Shown here piece after piece: positions 11,207 through 20,491 of a stretch of DNA of 64,000 nucleotides. The notes beneath the pieces are model-generated. The model did not search any database, was not told where the DNA came from, and saw only the letters and a list, made by a program, of their open reading frames with translations. Source of the stretch: Pseudomonadota bacterium (GTDB lineage Bacteria; Pseudomonadota; Gammaproteobacteria; Burkholderiales; Rhodocyclaceae); NCBI GenBank assembly GCA_018262095.1, contig JAGTRW010000002.1:173729-237728 (forward strand), given 5' to 3'. A program made the position numbers and the translations under genes. Each line of letters opens with the position of its first letter. Positions within the stretch are counted from its first letter, which is position 1.

Positions 11207-12034
11207 ATGGAATTACGCAATGCGCGCCGCTCGCTCTGGCTAGCGGTCGGCACCTCGCTGCTGCTGCACGCGGCCGTTCTGTTTATCGGCTTCTCCTCGC
11301 CAGGCCCTGCCACGACAGGCGGCACGGCACGCCTGCAGGCCACGCTAAGCAGCCCCGCGCCGCCGACACCGTCGATGCCTCCGGCGCCAGCCAGTGCGCC
11401 GACGCCCCCCTCCCGCACCGCGCCGCAGGCGAGCAGGCCGGCCGCATCGCGCGCGCCGGGTGAAACGCGAAAGTTGAACGCGCCGGCCGGCGCCTGGAAA
11501 GCCCCTTCATGGACCGCCGCCGAACGCGCTGACATGAATAAATTTCTCGACGAACTGGCCGCGCAGGCCAGGCCGCCAAGCGGCCACGAATTGGCCGAAA
11601 AGGCCCGGGTCATGGCCCGGCAGATGCGCTCGCCGACGCCGGACGACGAGCCGGCCGATCCGTCAGGAAACAATGCCGTTGAACCCTACAGCCTGGAGAT
11701 GTATTTCGATGCCTTTGTCAAGAAGCTCAACCGCAGCGCCGCTTTTGTCAAAAATGATCCGCGCCCCCCGGGATCGCGCAAGGCCTTGGTACAAATCGCC
11801 CTCAACGCCGACGGCTCGCTCAAAAGCTACCGCGTCCTGCGTTCCGGTGATCAGGCCGCCGAAATCGCCTACATCAGGAGCGTCATCGAGCGTGCATCTC
11901 CGTTTTCAGCGTTTCCTCGCGACATCCGCCAGGTCAGCGATTCGCTGTCGATCCTGATGTGTATTCTTCCGGCACGCGCGGGCGCGGGCGGCGGCTTCTC
12001 ACGCAGCTTCGGCGCTCAGGATTGCCGGGACTGA
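11207..12034 (+). CDS. TonB-like energy transducer protein
   Basis: Inner-membrane-anchored periplasmic protein of about 275 residues. One N-terminal membrane segment (LWLAVGTSLLLHAAVLFIGF) is followed by a long Pro/Ala/Ser-rich linker (residues 35-100) and a C-terminal domain with the TonB/TolA-type pattern (RKALVQIALNADGSLKSYRVLRSG, then a hydrophobic ending). Such proteins transmit proton-motive force to outer-membrane receptors. No exbB/exbD is adjacent, so the partner is unknown. An alternative start lies nine bases upstream (11198). The 3' end overlaps the opposing GGDEF gene by 19 bp. Confidence 0.75.
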   Translation: MELRNARRSLWLAVGTSLLLHAAVLFIGFSSPGPATTGGTARLQATLSSPAPPTPSMPPAPASAPTPPSRTAPQASRPAASRAPGETRKLNAPAGAWKAPSWTAAERADMNKFLDELAAQARPPSGHELAEKARVMARQMRSPTPDDEPADPSGNNAVEPYSLEMYFDAFVKKLNRSAAFVKNDPRPPGSRKALVQIALNADGSLKSYRVLRSGDQAAEIAYIRSVIERASPFSAFPRDIRQVSDSLSILMCILPARAGAGGGFSRSFGAQDCRD

Positions 12035-13083
12035 GCGTCAGCCGCCCGCGGCAACCCGGCGGCGGCCACGGTCACGCGGTTGCGTCCCTGATTCTTGGAG
12101 ACGTAGAGCGCGCCGTCGGCGCGGTCGATGAACTCGCGCGCCGTTTCGCCAGCACAATAGCCGGCGACGCCAAAGGACACCGTGATCTGTGCGATTTCCT
12201 GACGGTTGTCGGCGCGTCGAATCCGGCTTGCCTCAATCGTCGTGCGGATCTTTTCGGCGAGCGCGCAGGCGCCGTCGAGGGTCGTTTCGGGAAGCAGCAC
12301 GACGAACTCCTCGCCGCCGTAGCGGGCCGCCGTATCCCTGCCCTTGATGTTGGCCTTGAGAATTTTGGCGACGCTGCAGATGACCTTGTCGCCAAAGAGA
12401 TGGCCGTAGGCGTCATTGACCTTCTTGAAATGGTCGATGTCGGCGATCAGCAGGCAGGGGCCGTGCTCAGCCAAGTCAATCGCCGCTAGACAGGCGGCCA
12501 ACGCCAGATCGAATCCGCGGCGGTTGACCAGCCCGGTCAGACTGTCGGCGATCGCTTCTTCGCGTGCCCGGCCGACTTCCTGGCGCAGCATCTCGATCTC
12601 GTTCTGGCTTTCGTCGAGGCGCTCCTTGAGGGCGGCGATGGCGCCCTGCATTTCTCGGGTACCGAAGAGCAACCGGTCGATTCCCTCGACGACGCTGGGA
12701 TCCGCTGCTGAGCCCCCCAGCTCTTCGCTCCACTGCGCCAGCTCCTGGCCAAAGAGTTCGGCGCGATCTTCGGCGTGCGCCGCCGACTGCGCCATGTCGC
12801 TCAGCACTTTATGGAGACCGGCGCGCAAACGCTGCGCCGTCTTCTCGTCGATTTCAGCGATGTATTTCCGGAAAAGCTCGGCGGTAGACGCTTCATCGAG
12901 CACGGCACCGTCTTTGCTGAGCTCGTCGATCGCCGCCTTGAGCGGCGGGTTGATTCCCGCCACGTACTCATACCAGACCGCGTAGCTGATCGGATGCAGC
13001 GCAGCCGCCTGGCGCGACATCAGGGGCAGCGACAGCCTCAGATACTCGGCGCTCTGATTGACGGTTTCGCGGTATCTGCTCAT
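12016..13083 (-). CDS. Diguanylate cyclase (GGDEF) with helical N-terminal region
   Basis: Soluble protein of 355 residues. The first 190 residues are helical and charged with no assigned domain; the stretch before the catalytic domain (ALKERLDESQNEIEMLRQEV) looks like a coiled coil. The GGDEF domain follows: DSLTGLVNRRGFDLALA, LLIADIDHFKKVNDAYGHLFGD and TAARYGGEEFVVLLPE. The position of the I-site reads KGRD instead of RxxD, so feedback inhibition may be weak or absent. The start at 13083 (MSRYRETVNQS) was chosen over an upstream in-frame start that has only low-complexity sequence. It is the second GGDEF gene within 4 kb. Confidence 0.9.
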   Translation of the reverse strand: MSRYRETVNQSAEYLRLSLPLMSRQAAALHPISYAVWYEYVAGINPPLKAAIDELSKDGAVLDEASTAELFRKYIAEIDEKTAQRLRAGLHKVLSDMAQSAAHAEDRAELFGQELAQWSEELGGSAADPSVVEGIDRLLFGTREMQGAIAALKERLDESQNEIEMLRQEVGRAREEAIADSLTGLVNRRGFDLALAACLAAIDLAEHGPCLLIADIDHFKKVNDAYGHLFGDKVICSVAKILKANIKGRDTAARYGGEEFVVLLPETTLDGACALAEKIRTTIEASRIRRADNRQEIAQITVSFGVAGYCAGETAREFIDRADGALYVSKNQGRNRVTVAAAGLPRAADAQSRQS

Positions 13084-13213
13084 CGGGAAGAACCTTGTTT
13101 GGCCAAATCGCCGACCACGGCAAGCGAGGATCATTACATAGCCCCTTGAGAATATCCAGCCTGTTGCGGTGCAAAAAATCGATGGCGGCGCAACATTATT
13201 TGACCTGCGCGTT

Positions 13214-13233
13214 TACTGTATATAATTACAGTA
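13214..13233 (+). promoter_or_regulatory. LexA (SOS) box upstream of imuA
   Basis: TACTGTATATAATTACAGTA: CTG-N10-CAG with an AT-only centre, almost identical to the E. coli consensus. It lies 19 bp before the imuA start. This predicts DNA-damage induction of imuA-imuB and probably dnaE2. Confidence 0.93.
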
Positions 13234-13252
13234 CTTATCCACGGAGTTGACC

Positions 13253-13987
13253 ATGCTTTCCGCCGCCCCCGTTTCCCTTGCTGACGTCCTGGCCCGACCC
13301 GACGTCTGGCGTGCCAACGGTCTGGCCAGCGCGGCCATCCCGACGCTGGGCAGCGGCTTTGCTGCGCTCGACGATGAGCTGCCGGGAGGCGGCTGGCCGC
13401 GTGGCACACTCACTGAAATCCTCTCGGACCAAGCCGGCGTCGGCGAGTGCTCGCTGCTGATGCCGGCCCTCGCCCAGCTTGCCGACCAAGGAAAATTCTC
13501 GCTGCTGGTCGCGCCGCCGCAGGCGCTCAATGCGCCGGCCTGGGCGTCGTCGGGGATCGATCTGGCGCGGCTCATCGTCGTCTCGCCAAGCCGGGCGAGC
13601 GAGTCCTTGTGGGCCGCCGAACAAGCCTTGGCGAGCGGTGCGCTGGGCGGCGTATTGTGCTGGACGACGCGCATCGACGCGCGCCAGGTCAGGCGCCTGG
13701 AGGTCGCCGCCGGCAACGGCGAGACGCTGGCCTTCGTGTTTCGGCCAGCGCGGGCGCGCGCCGAGTCGTCGCCTTGCGCGCTGCGCCTCTTGCTCTCGGC
13801 CGGTGCGCGCGGCACGCTCGCGATCGATCTGCTCAAGCGCCGCGGGCCACCGTGCGCGCGAACGCTCAATCTCGCTGTCGCACGCCCAGTCGAATGGCGC
13901 GAAGACCATGCCCCCCAATCTGCTCTGGCTCGCGGTCAGTTTCCCGCACCTGCCGCTCGAAGCCAACGCCCCGCTGTGCTCGCCTAG
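13253..13987 (+). CDS. imuA: Mutasome protein ImuA (SulA/RecA-like)
   Basis: First gene of the SOS mutagenesis cassette, 244 residues. ImuA proteins are RecA/SulA-like cell-division-inhibitor homologues that work with ImuB and DnaE2 in error-prone translesion synthesis. Visible features are the start region DVLARPDVWRANGL, the IPTLGSGFAALDDELPGGGWPRGTLTEIL block typical of this family, and LLSAGARGTLAIDLLKRRG near the C-terminus. The ATG has GGAG seven bases upstream; a TTG six bases earlier is less likely. It overlaps imuB by 80 bp in another frame, implying coupling. A LexA box precedes it. Confidence 0.88.
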   Translation: MLSAAPVSLADVLARPDVWRANGLASAAIPTLGSGFAALDDELPGGGWPRGTLTEILSDQAGVGECSLLMPALAQLADQGKFSLLVAPPQALNAPAWASSGIDLARLIVVSPSRASESLWAAEQALASGALGGVLCWTTRIDARQVRRLEVAAGNGETLAFVFRPARARAESSPCALRLLLSAGARGTLAIDLLKRRGPPCARTLNLAVARPVEWREDHAPQSALARGQFPAPAARSQRPAVLA

Positions 13988-15341
13988 CGCGGTGGTCGAA
14001 GACGGCCGCGTCGTGCTCGCCGACGCGCTCGCCCGTGCGGCCGGAATCGACCGCGGGACCGGCGTCGCCGCGGCGCGCATGCTGGCCCCGGCGATTACCC
14101 TGCTGGCGCGCAGCCGTTCGCGCGAAGCCGCTGCGCTGCAAACGCTGGCGGGTTGGGCGGGCCGCTTTACGTCGCGCGTGAGCGTCACGCCCGACGCCTT
14201 GCTGCTCGAAGTCGGCAGCTGTCTGCGCCTGTTCGGCGGATTGGACAAGGTGGCCAACGCGGTCGGCGAAGGCGTGCAGGCGCAGGGGTTTACTGCCGCG
14301 CTGGCCGCCGCACCGACGCCGCTGGGCGCGCAATGGCTGGCGCAGGCAGGAACGGCGGCGCGCTGTAGCGACGGCGTCGACCTGCGCCGGCAACTCGATG
14401 CCCTGCCGCTCGACGTGCTGCCCGAGCGGATCGCGACGGTGCTGCACGGTTTCGGCGCCAGCACGCTGGCCGACGTGCGCCGCTTGCCCGGCGCCGAACT
14501 GGCGCGACGGATCGGCGTCGGCTGTCGGCAGTTGATGGCGAAGGCGTTCGGCGAGTTGCCCGACCCGCGCGCCGACTTCGTTTTTCCCGACCGCTTTGCG
14601 CTGGCGATCGAACTGCCGTCGTCGGTCGAAAATGCTGTCGCACTGCTCTTCGCCGCGCGGCGCCTGAGCTTCGCACTGTCCGGCTGGCTCGCCGCACGGC
14701 AGTCCGGCGTGCGCGAGTTCAGCCTGCACCTTTTGCAGCGCCAGAACGAAACCCGACTGTTGCTGCAATTTTCAGCGCCGACTGCCGATCAAAGACGTTT
14801 CGAACGCGTGCTGCGCGAGCGACTCGAACGCACGACGCTCGCCGCACCGGTCGACTCGCTGCGCCTCGAAGCGACGCAACTGACCGCGCTGCCGGGGCGC
14901 AGCCAGACGCTGTTCAACGATTCGAACGACGACCGGGAGGCGATCGGCGTCTTGCTCGAGCGCCTCGCCGCACGACTCGGCGAAGCGCAGGTTTATCGCG
15001 TCGCGGTGCATGACGATCATCGCCCCGAATGCGCGACCAGGCAGCTCGCACTGTCCGCAGCGGTCACGCCCGCGGCGCGTAGCACCTTGCCGCGGCCGCT
15101 GTGGCTGGTCGCTGCGCCGCAGCAGCTCGCTGAGATCGATGGCCGCCCTTGCCGCCGTGGCCCGCTCAGGCTGCTGGCCGGACCCGAGCGAATCGAGTCG
15201 GGCTGGTGGGATGAGGGCGAAGCGAACGGCGACATCCGTCGCGATTATTTCATTGCGCTGGCGAGCGATGGCTGCTGGCTGTGGATCTATCGCGACGCCA
15301 GGCTTCCGGGCGGCTGGTTCCTGCACGGCTACTTCGCGTGA
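13908..15341 (+). CDS. imuB: Y-family polymerase-like protein ImuB
   Basis: Catalytically inactive Y-family polymerase homologue of 477 residues, the hub that links DnaE2 and the beta clamp. It starts MPPNLLWLAVSFPHLPLEA, where active Y-family enzymes have an Asp-containing metal motif, as expected for ImuB. The LLLEVGSCLRLFGG motif, the thumb region (LPLDVLPERIATVLHGFG) and the little-finger-like region are present. SQTLF around residue 340 resembles a clamp-binding motif. The frame is open far upstream, but homology and start context place the start at 13908, inside the imuA end. Confidence 0.9.
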   Translation: MPPNLLWLAVSFPHLPLEANAPLCSPSAVVEDGRVVLADALARAAGIDRGTGVAAARMLAPAITLLARSRSREAAALQTLAGWAGRFTSRVSVTPDALLLEVGSCLRLFGGLDKVANAVGEGVQAQGFTAALAAAPTPLGAQWLAQAGTAARCSDGVDLRRQLDALPLDVLPERIATVLHGFGASTLADVRRLPGAELARRIGVGCRQLMAKAFGELPDPRADFVFPDRFALAIELPSSVENAVALLFAARRLSFALSGWLAARQSGVREFSLHLLQRQNETRLLLQFSAPTADQRRFERVLRERLERTTLAAPVDSLRLEATQLTALPGRSQTLFNDSNDDREAIGVLLERLAARLGEAQVYRVAVHDDHRPECATRQLALSAAVTPAARSTLPRPLWLVAAPQQLAEIDGRPCRRGPLRLLAGPERIESGWWDEGEANGDIRRDYFIALASDGCWLWIYRDARLPGGWFLHGYFA

Positions 15342-15350
15342 ATCAGATCG

Positions 15351-15481
15351 AACCACAACGACACAACGGACACAACGAAAGTCCTCAATATTGAGAGATA
15401 TCAGGTCTCACCTATCGGTTGATTCATCGAAACGATTTGGCTCATTGTTTTTCCGCCGTGATCGTTGTGTTCGTTGTGGTT
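15351..15481. repeat. 131-bp element with terminal inverted repeats between imuB and dnaE2
   Basis: AACCACAACGACACAACG (15351-15368) is the inverted copy of CGTTGTGTTCGTTGTGGTT (15463-15481), with one extra base in the right arm. The arms enclose about 94 bp without a gene. The arms are built of ACAACG-type units and sit exactly in the imuB-dnaE2 spacer. It could be a small non-autonomous element (MITE/REP-like) or a long mRNA hairpin. Confidence 0.75.
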
Positions 15482-15508
15482 AAGCGCTTTTCAAGGACAA
15501 AAACACTC

Positions 15509-18500
15509 ATGAAGCTGCCCGACTACGCCGAACTGCACTGCCTCTCGAATTTCAGCTTCCTGCGCGGCGCCTCGCACGCCGATGAGCTGGTCGGACGCGC
15601 CAAGGAACTCGGCTATTGCGCTTTGGCGATCACCGACGAGTGCTCGTTCGCCGGAGTCGTTCGCGCGCACGTCGCGGCCAAGCAAGCCGGACTCAAACTG
15701 CTGATCGGCAGCGAACTGGTGCTGACCGACGGCATCAAGCTGGTGCTGCTGGCGCAGGACCGCGCCGGCTACGGCAACCTCTGCGCGATCATTACGCTGG
15801 CGCGGCGGCGCGCCGCGAAGGGCAGCTATCGGCTCGGCCACCACGACCTGGTGCGCGGCGTTCCGGGCTGCCTGGCGCTGTGGATCGCTGGCGCGCAAGC
15901 GACGCCCGACGACGCCGGCTGGCTGCGCGACGCTTTTCCCGGGCACGCCTGGATCGCCTTTGAACGCCATCTGCAGCCAGATGACAAGCGGCGGCTCGCC
16001 GCGCTGCGCGAACTGTCGGCGCAAAGCGGCCTGCCGCTGGTGGCCTGCGGCGACGTGCATATGCACGCGCGCGCCCGCCGGCCGCTGCAGGACGTGCTCA
16101 CCGCGTTGCGCCGCAAGACCAGCGTCGACGACGCCGGCGGCGCACTGTTCGCCAACGGCGAGCGTCACCTGCGTTCGCGCCTGCGCCTGGCGCGTCTCTA
16201 CCCGCCCGAGCTGCTCGCGCAAACGCTGCGCATCGCCGACCTCTGCAACTTTTCGCTCGACGAGCTGCGCTACGAGTATCCGCAGGACGACGTCGTCCCG
16301 GCCGGGCAGACGCCGGCCGCCTATCTCAAGGCCGAAGTCGACCAGGGTCTTGCCGTGCGTTACCCGAGCGGCACGCCCGCCAAGGTCCGCCAGCAGATCG
16401 CCTACGAACTCGCGCTGATCGAGCAGATGAACTACGAGGCCTATTTCCTGACCGTCTATGACATCGTGAAGTTCGCTCGCGCGCACAAGATCCTTTGTCA
16501 GGGCCGCGGCTCGGCCGCCAACTCGGCGGTGTGCTACGCGCTGGGGATCACCGAGGTCGACCCCGCGCACTCGGAGATGCTGTTCGAACGATTCATCTCC
16601 AAGGAGCGCAACGAACCGCCCGACATCGACGTCGATTTCGAGCACCAGCGGCGCGAACAGGTGATCCAGTACATTTACGCCAAATACGGCAGAGAGCGCG
16701 CGGCGCTCACCGCCGCGGTGATCAGCTACCGCACGCGATCGGCGCTGCGCGATTGCGGTCGCGCGCTTTCTATCGACAGCGACCGAATCGACGCGCTGAC
16801 CTCGTCGCTGGCCTGGTGGGACGACCCCGACCAACTCGCCGAGCGCTTCGCCGAAGTCGGCCTCGACGCGAACAGCCCGCGCGTCGAGAAGTGGCTGATC
16901 TTGAGCAAACAGCTGATCGGTTTCCCGCGTCACCTGTCGCAGCACGTCGGCGGCTTCGTGATCAGCCGCGGCCGACTCGACCGGCTGGTGCCGATCGAGA
17001 ACGCGGCGATGGCCGAGCGCAGCATCATCGAGTGGGACAAGGACGACATCGATGCGCTCGGGCTGATGAAGGTCGATGTGCTGGCGCTCGGCATGCTCAG
17101 CGCGATCCGCCGCGCGCTCGACTCGATTTCGGCGCGCGACGATCGGGCGTTTCGCATGCAGGATATTCCGCGCGACGACCCGGCGGTCTTCGCGATGATC
17201 AGCCGCGCCGACACCGTCGGCGTCTTCCAGATCGAATCGCGCGCGCAGATGGCCATGCTGCCGCGCTTGAAACCTTGCTGCTTCTACGATCTGGTGATCG
17301 AGGTGGCGATCGTTCGCCCCGGACCGATCCAGGGTGGCATGGTTCATCCCTACCTGCGCCGGCGCCAAGGACTCGAACCGGTGAGCTACCCTTCGCCCGA
17401 GGTCGAGTCGGTGTTGCAGCGAACGCTCGGCGTGCCAATCTTCCAGGAGCAGGTGATGCAACTGGCGATCGTCGCCGCCGGATTTTCGCCGGGCGAGGCC
17501 GATCACCTGCGCCGTTCGATGGCGGCGTGGAAGCGCCGCGGCGGCGTCGGTCATCTGCGCGAGCGGCTGATAACCGGAATGCTCGAGCGCAACTACTCGC
17601 GCGAATTTGCCGAGTCACTCTTTCGCCAGATCGAGGGCTTCGGCGAATACGGTTTTCCCGAATCGCACGCCGCGAGTTTCGCGCTGCTCGTCTATGTCTC
17701 GGCATGGCTCAAGCATCACGAGCCGGCGGCCTTTCTCGCCGGCCTGCTCAATTCCCAGCCGATGGGCTTTTATTCATCGTCGCAACTCGTTCAGGACGCG
17801 CGCCGCCACCGCATCGAGATCAAGCCACCGGACGTGCAGCACAGCGACTGGCCGAGCTCGCTCGCAGGCAGCTCGGCGCTTCGCCTCGGCCTGCGTCAGA
17901 TCAGCGGGCTGGGACGCGACGCCGGACAACGCATCGCCGCCGCTCGGCCGTTCATCGACGTCGCCGACCTCGCGCGACGCGCCACGCTAAGCCGCGACGA
18001 CCTCGACCAGCTTGCCGCCGGCGGCGCGCTGGCGACGCTCGCCGGACATCGCCGTCAGGCGGCGTGGGCGACGGCGGCCGTACCGCTACAGCGCGATCTG
18101 CTGCGCGAAGCGAGCGCCAGCGAAACGGTGATCGCACTGCCCGCGCCGAGCGAGGGCGAGGACCTGGTCGCCGATTACGCCAGTCTGCAACTCACGCTCG
18201 GCCGCCATCCGCTCAAGCTGCTGCGCGCCCTGCTCGAGGCGCGGCGCTACGTCACGGCAGCGACGCTACGCGCTTACGGCAACCACCGGGTGGCGCGCTG
18301 CGCCGGAATCGTGACCGGCCGCCAGCGTCCGGGAAGCGCGAGCGGCGTCGTCTTTCTGACGCTCGAAGACGAGAGCGGCCTCATCAACGTCATCGTCCAC
18401 CCCAAGCTTGCCGAACGCCAGCGCCGCGAATTGCTGAGCGCCAAGCTGCTCGGCGTGTTTGGCGTACTTCAGCGCGAAGGCGAGGTGGTCCATCTGATCG

Positions 18501-18568
18501 CCAAACGACTCGTCGATCACAGCGATCTGCTGGGACGGCTACCGACCAGCAGCCGCGATTTTCACTGA
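15509..18568 (+). CDS. dnaE2: Error-prone DNA polymerase III alpha subunit DnaE2 (ImuC)
   Basis: Translesion C-family polymerase of 1019 residues, shorter than replicative DnaE as is usual for DnaE2. It has an N-terminal PHP domain (YAELHCLSNFSFLRGASHA) and a polymerase core with QGRGSAANSAVCYALGITEVDP and the catalytic acid block NEPPDIDVDFEHQRRE. Next come VGVFQIESRAQMAMLPRLKP, GFGEYGFPESHAASFALLVY and an OB-fold near the C-terminus (GVVFLTLEDESGLINVIV). The start at 15509 has AAGGA upstream. It belongs with imuA-imuB but is separated by the inverted-repeat element, which may affect read-through from the LexA-controlled promoter. Confidence 0.95.
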   Translation: MKLPDYAELHCLSNFSFLRGASHADELVGRAKELGYCALAITDECSFAGVVRAHVAAKQAGLKLLIGSELVLTDGIKLVLLAQDRAGYGNLCAIITLARRRAAKGSYRLGHHDLVRGVPGCLALWIAGAQATPDDAGWLRDAFPGHAWIAFERHLQPDDKRRLAALRELSAQSGLPLVACGDVHMHARARRPLQDVLTALRRKTSVDDAGGALFANGERHLRSRLRLARLYPPELLAQTLRIADLCNFSLDELRYEYPQDDVVPAGQTPAAYLKAEVDQGLAVRYPSGTPAKVRQQIAYELALIEQMNYEAYFLTVYDIVKFARAHKILCQGRGSAANSAVCYALGITEVDPAHSEMLFERFISKERNEPPDIDVDFEHQRREQVIQYIYAKYGRERAALTAAVISYRTRSALRDCGRALSIDSDRIDALTSSLAWWDDPDQLAERFAEVGLDANSPRVEKWLILSKQLIGFPRHLSQHVGGFVISRGRLDRLVPIENAAMAERSIIEWDKDDIDALGLMKVDVLALGMLSAIRRALDSISARDDRAFRMQDIPRDDPAVFAMISRADTVGVFQIESRAQMAMLPRLKPCCFYDLVIEVAIVRPGPIQGGMVHPYLRRRQGLEPVSYPSPEVESVLQRTLGVPIFQEQVMQLAIVAAGFSPGEADHLRRSMAAWKRRGGVGHLRERLITGMLERNYSREFAESLFRQIEGFGEYGFPESHAASFALLVYVSAWLKHHEPAAFLAGLLNSQPMGFYSSSQLVQDARRHRIEIKPPDVQHSDWPSSLAGSSALRLGLRQISGLGRDAGQRIAAARPFIDVADLARRATLSRDDLDQLAAGGALATLAGHRRQAAWATAAVPLQRDLLREASASETVIALPAPSEGEDLVADYASLQLTLGRHPLKLLRALLEARRYVTAATLRAYGNHRVARCAGIVTGRQRPGSASGVVFLTLEDESGLINVIVHPKLAERQRRELLSAKLLGVFGVLQREGEVVHLIAKRLVDHSDLLGRLPTSSRDFH

Positions 18569-18581
18569 CGGCAGCCGAAAT

Positions 18582-18621
18582 AAAACGGGCCATTCCGGCG
18601 CAAGCCGGAATGGCCCGTTTT
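18582..18621 (+). terminator. Strong hairpin terminator after dnaE2
   Basis: A perfect 18-bp stem (AAAACGGGCCATTCCGGC and its complement, 18582-18599 and 18604-18621) with a GCAA tetraloop, 13 bp after the dnaE2 stop. It ends GTTTTC on the plus strand and also has A/T ends on the minus strand, so it may be bidirectional. It marks the boundary to the low-GC island. Confidence 0.88.
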
Positions 18622-18747
18622 CAATCAGCGCTGCCGATCTTAATATTGCTTACCATCCATCTGCTTGAACGCAAGTTCTCTAGCGACGACCTCCGGGCAA
18701 AATGGGCGGCCAAAAGGCCGCTTCTATGCCGGCACGGACTGAGTTTT

Positions 18748-20469
18748 TCACTCAACGCTTGGGAGTACGCCCGGGGCTGTAACACAAGCTGAAAACGGAG
18801 TTGTCGTACGTGCTACTCCGGCACAGACATCCTGAAATTCGTAGCTAAATCCACCATCCGGCCTCATAACCCAGTTGAGAGCTGCAGACGACCGGATAAT
18901 GGCATTGGTTGAAGCATTTACAAAAAATGCCTGCATGAATATATTGCTGCCTGTGGGTTTCCAAGATTCGATATTAAAGCTCGCTGTCGCAACTCCTGGG
19001 ACGCTGCATTTCGCATTACTACTGAGTGCCGTTGCGACTGGAAAGGCGGCATTGGCATAATCAACGCAGAGCTTATACGTGTTTGGCACGACAGTTGCTA
19101 TCGACCCGGGGCCGACGGTACTAGGCACTGTTACTGCTCTGACTTTTACCGTCGAATATCCGTAAAACTCAACCTGCGCCGAGTCTAAAAAATATCCGTT
19201 GATAGTGAGCTTGGCTAATTGAGTGGATTTTTCTGAAAAAACCACGTCATCGACGCGCAAGACATGTAGATTTCCATCGCAAGATAGTGCTTTCTTCTGC
19301 CCCATCACTTCAAGTTCGCAGGGCAAGGACTGCACGTCTTCTACTTTGTAACTAATTTCCAGAGGATTGTATTTTCTGGCAATGGCTCGCAAAGATAGCA
19401 CCCGGGGAATCGTGCATTGTGCTGGATCTTTTTGGCGACGGCTATTTCCAACAGGATTTATGTTACTTGCGATCTTAGAAGAACTCGTCAGACAGTTTCC
19501 AGAAAGTGAATAATAAGCCCCGTCAGCCAAACCTGAAATATCCAGATCTCGTAAATAATTGTCGTACACGGTCACATGCAGAAGCTTGCTCAGGCCAGCC
19601 AGCGATTTCAAGCTCGTCAGTGAGTTACCGGAAAGATCAATTTCCTCAAGATTCCGGAACTGCTCGATGCCTTGCAAGGACTTTACACCCTTGCGCGAGC
19701 AATGTAGCTCGGTCACGGAATCCATGATTGATTGTGTCAGCTCTCCTGGATCCTTGTCGAAGGCGTCCCATACGCAACCCAGCAACGCCGGATCGGCAAT
19801 ACCCGTCTTATCCAGCGATGCAATCAATTTTCTTGCTTGAATAAGGGTATTGGCGCTGGTGGTTTTGCTTGCATTCAAATCACCGTCGTCTGAAAACTCC
19901 GCGACGAGGCTCGAAAAGCCACCGGCGTTTTCTGTCGCCAGCGCAATGCCTTTCAAGACGTTGCTGGGCGAATCGCCTTTGACCAAATACATGGCCCCGG
20001 GAAATATCGCCTGTACTGCCGTCGCCTTGGCCAAATATTTATTTGCATCGCCTGCTGCGTAAGTTTCAATACCCGTACTGATCGCTGAAACAACTATCTG
20101 CCTGCTCTGATCAGCCAGAGACAACGCTGTTAGTGTGGCCGTGTTGGGACGTTGATCATTGGTCGTGGAGGACAGGCCATCCACATCCTGGACCCCCCCC
20201 GTGATGACGACTCTGTAGTTTTGTCCTTCGTTGGCACTGGTCGAAAAATAGCCGAAATCGCCGCTTGTCGTCGTAGCGACGACATTGCCGGCGGCATCGT
20301 AAACCTTCACCGTTCCATTCAGAACGTAGTCATCAACAACATACCCGCTCAATACACCGGGAGTTTCACCCCCAGCCGGCTCCGAGTTTTCGCCACTCCC
20401 GCTACCTCCTCCACAGGAAAAGACAAATGGAACGGTCATTATAAAAAACAAAATTCTATATTTATTCAT
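18748..20469 (-). CDS. Leucine-rich-repeat lipoprotein of unknown function
   Basis: Putative lipoprotein of 573 residues. The signal peptide ends VPFVFSCGGGSGSG, where Cys is the likely lipidation site, followed by a Gly/Ser/Glu-rich linker. Residues about 35-110 resemble a carboxypeptidase-regulatory/Ig-like beta domain (VLSGYVVDDYVLNGTVKVYD). At about 250-310 there are LRR-like repeats (FRNLEEIDLSGNSLTSLKSL, LSKLLHVTVYDNYLRDLDIS). The C-terminal half has no domain I recognise. The start at 20469 has GGAGG upstream. It lies 22 bp after a secreted-protein gene on the same strand. GC content is much lower than in neighbours, which suggests horizontal transfer. A surface adhesion or binding role is a guess. 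Confidence 0.7.
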   Translation of the reverse strand: MNKYRILFFIMTVPFVFSCGGGSGSGENSEPAGGETPGVLSGYVVDDYVLNGTVKVYDAAGNVVATTTSGDFGYFSTSANEGQNYRVVITGGVQDVDGLSSTTNDQRPNTATLTALSLADQSRQIVVSAISTGIETYAAGDANKYLAKATAVQAIFPGAMYLVKGDSPSNVLKGIALATENAGGFSSLVAEFSDDGDLNASKTTSANTLIQARKLIASLDKTGIADPALLGCVWDAFDKDPGELTQSIMDSVTELHCSRKGVKSLQGIEQFRNLEEIDLSGNSLTSLKSLAGLSKLLHVTVYDNYLRDLDISGLADGAYYSLSGNCLTSSSKIASNINPVGNSRRQKDPAQCTIPRVLSLRAIARKYNPLEISYKVEDVQSLPCELEVMGQKKALSCDGNLHVLRVDDVVFSEKSTQLAKLTINGYFLDSAQVEFYGYSTVKVRAVTVPSTVGPGSIATVVPNTYKLCVDYANAAFPVATALSSNAKCSVPGVATASFNIESWKPTGSNIFMQAFFVNASTNAIIRSSAALNWVMRPDGGFSYEFQDVCAGVARTTTPFSACVTAPGVLPSVE

Positions 20470-20491
20470 TATCGCCTCCAAGCATGACCGT

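Noticed and set aside
13479..13907. Earlier in-frame start for imuB
   Set aside because: The extra N-terminal part is Arg-rich shadow of imuA; ImuB homology begins at 13908.
15491..17554. 687-codon open frame antisense to dnaE2
   Set aside because: Shadow of a GC-rich gene; no domain, and dnaE2 motifs are unambiguous.
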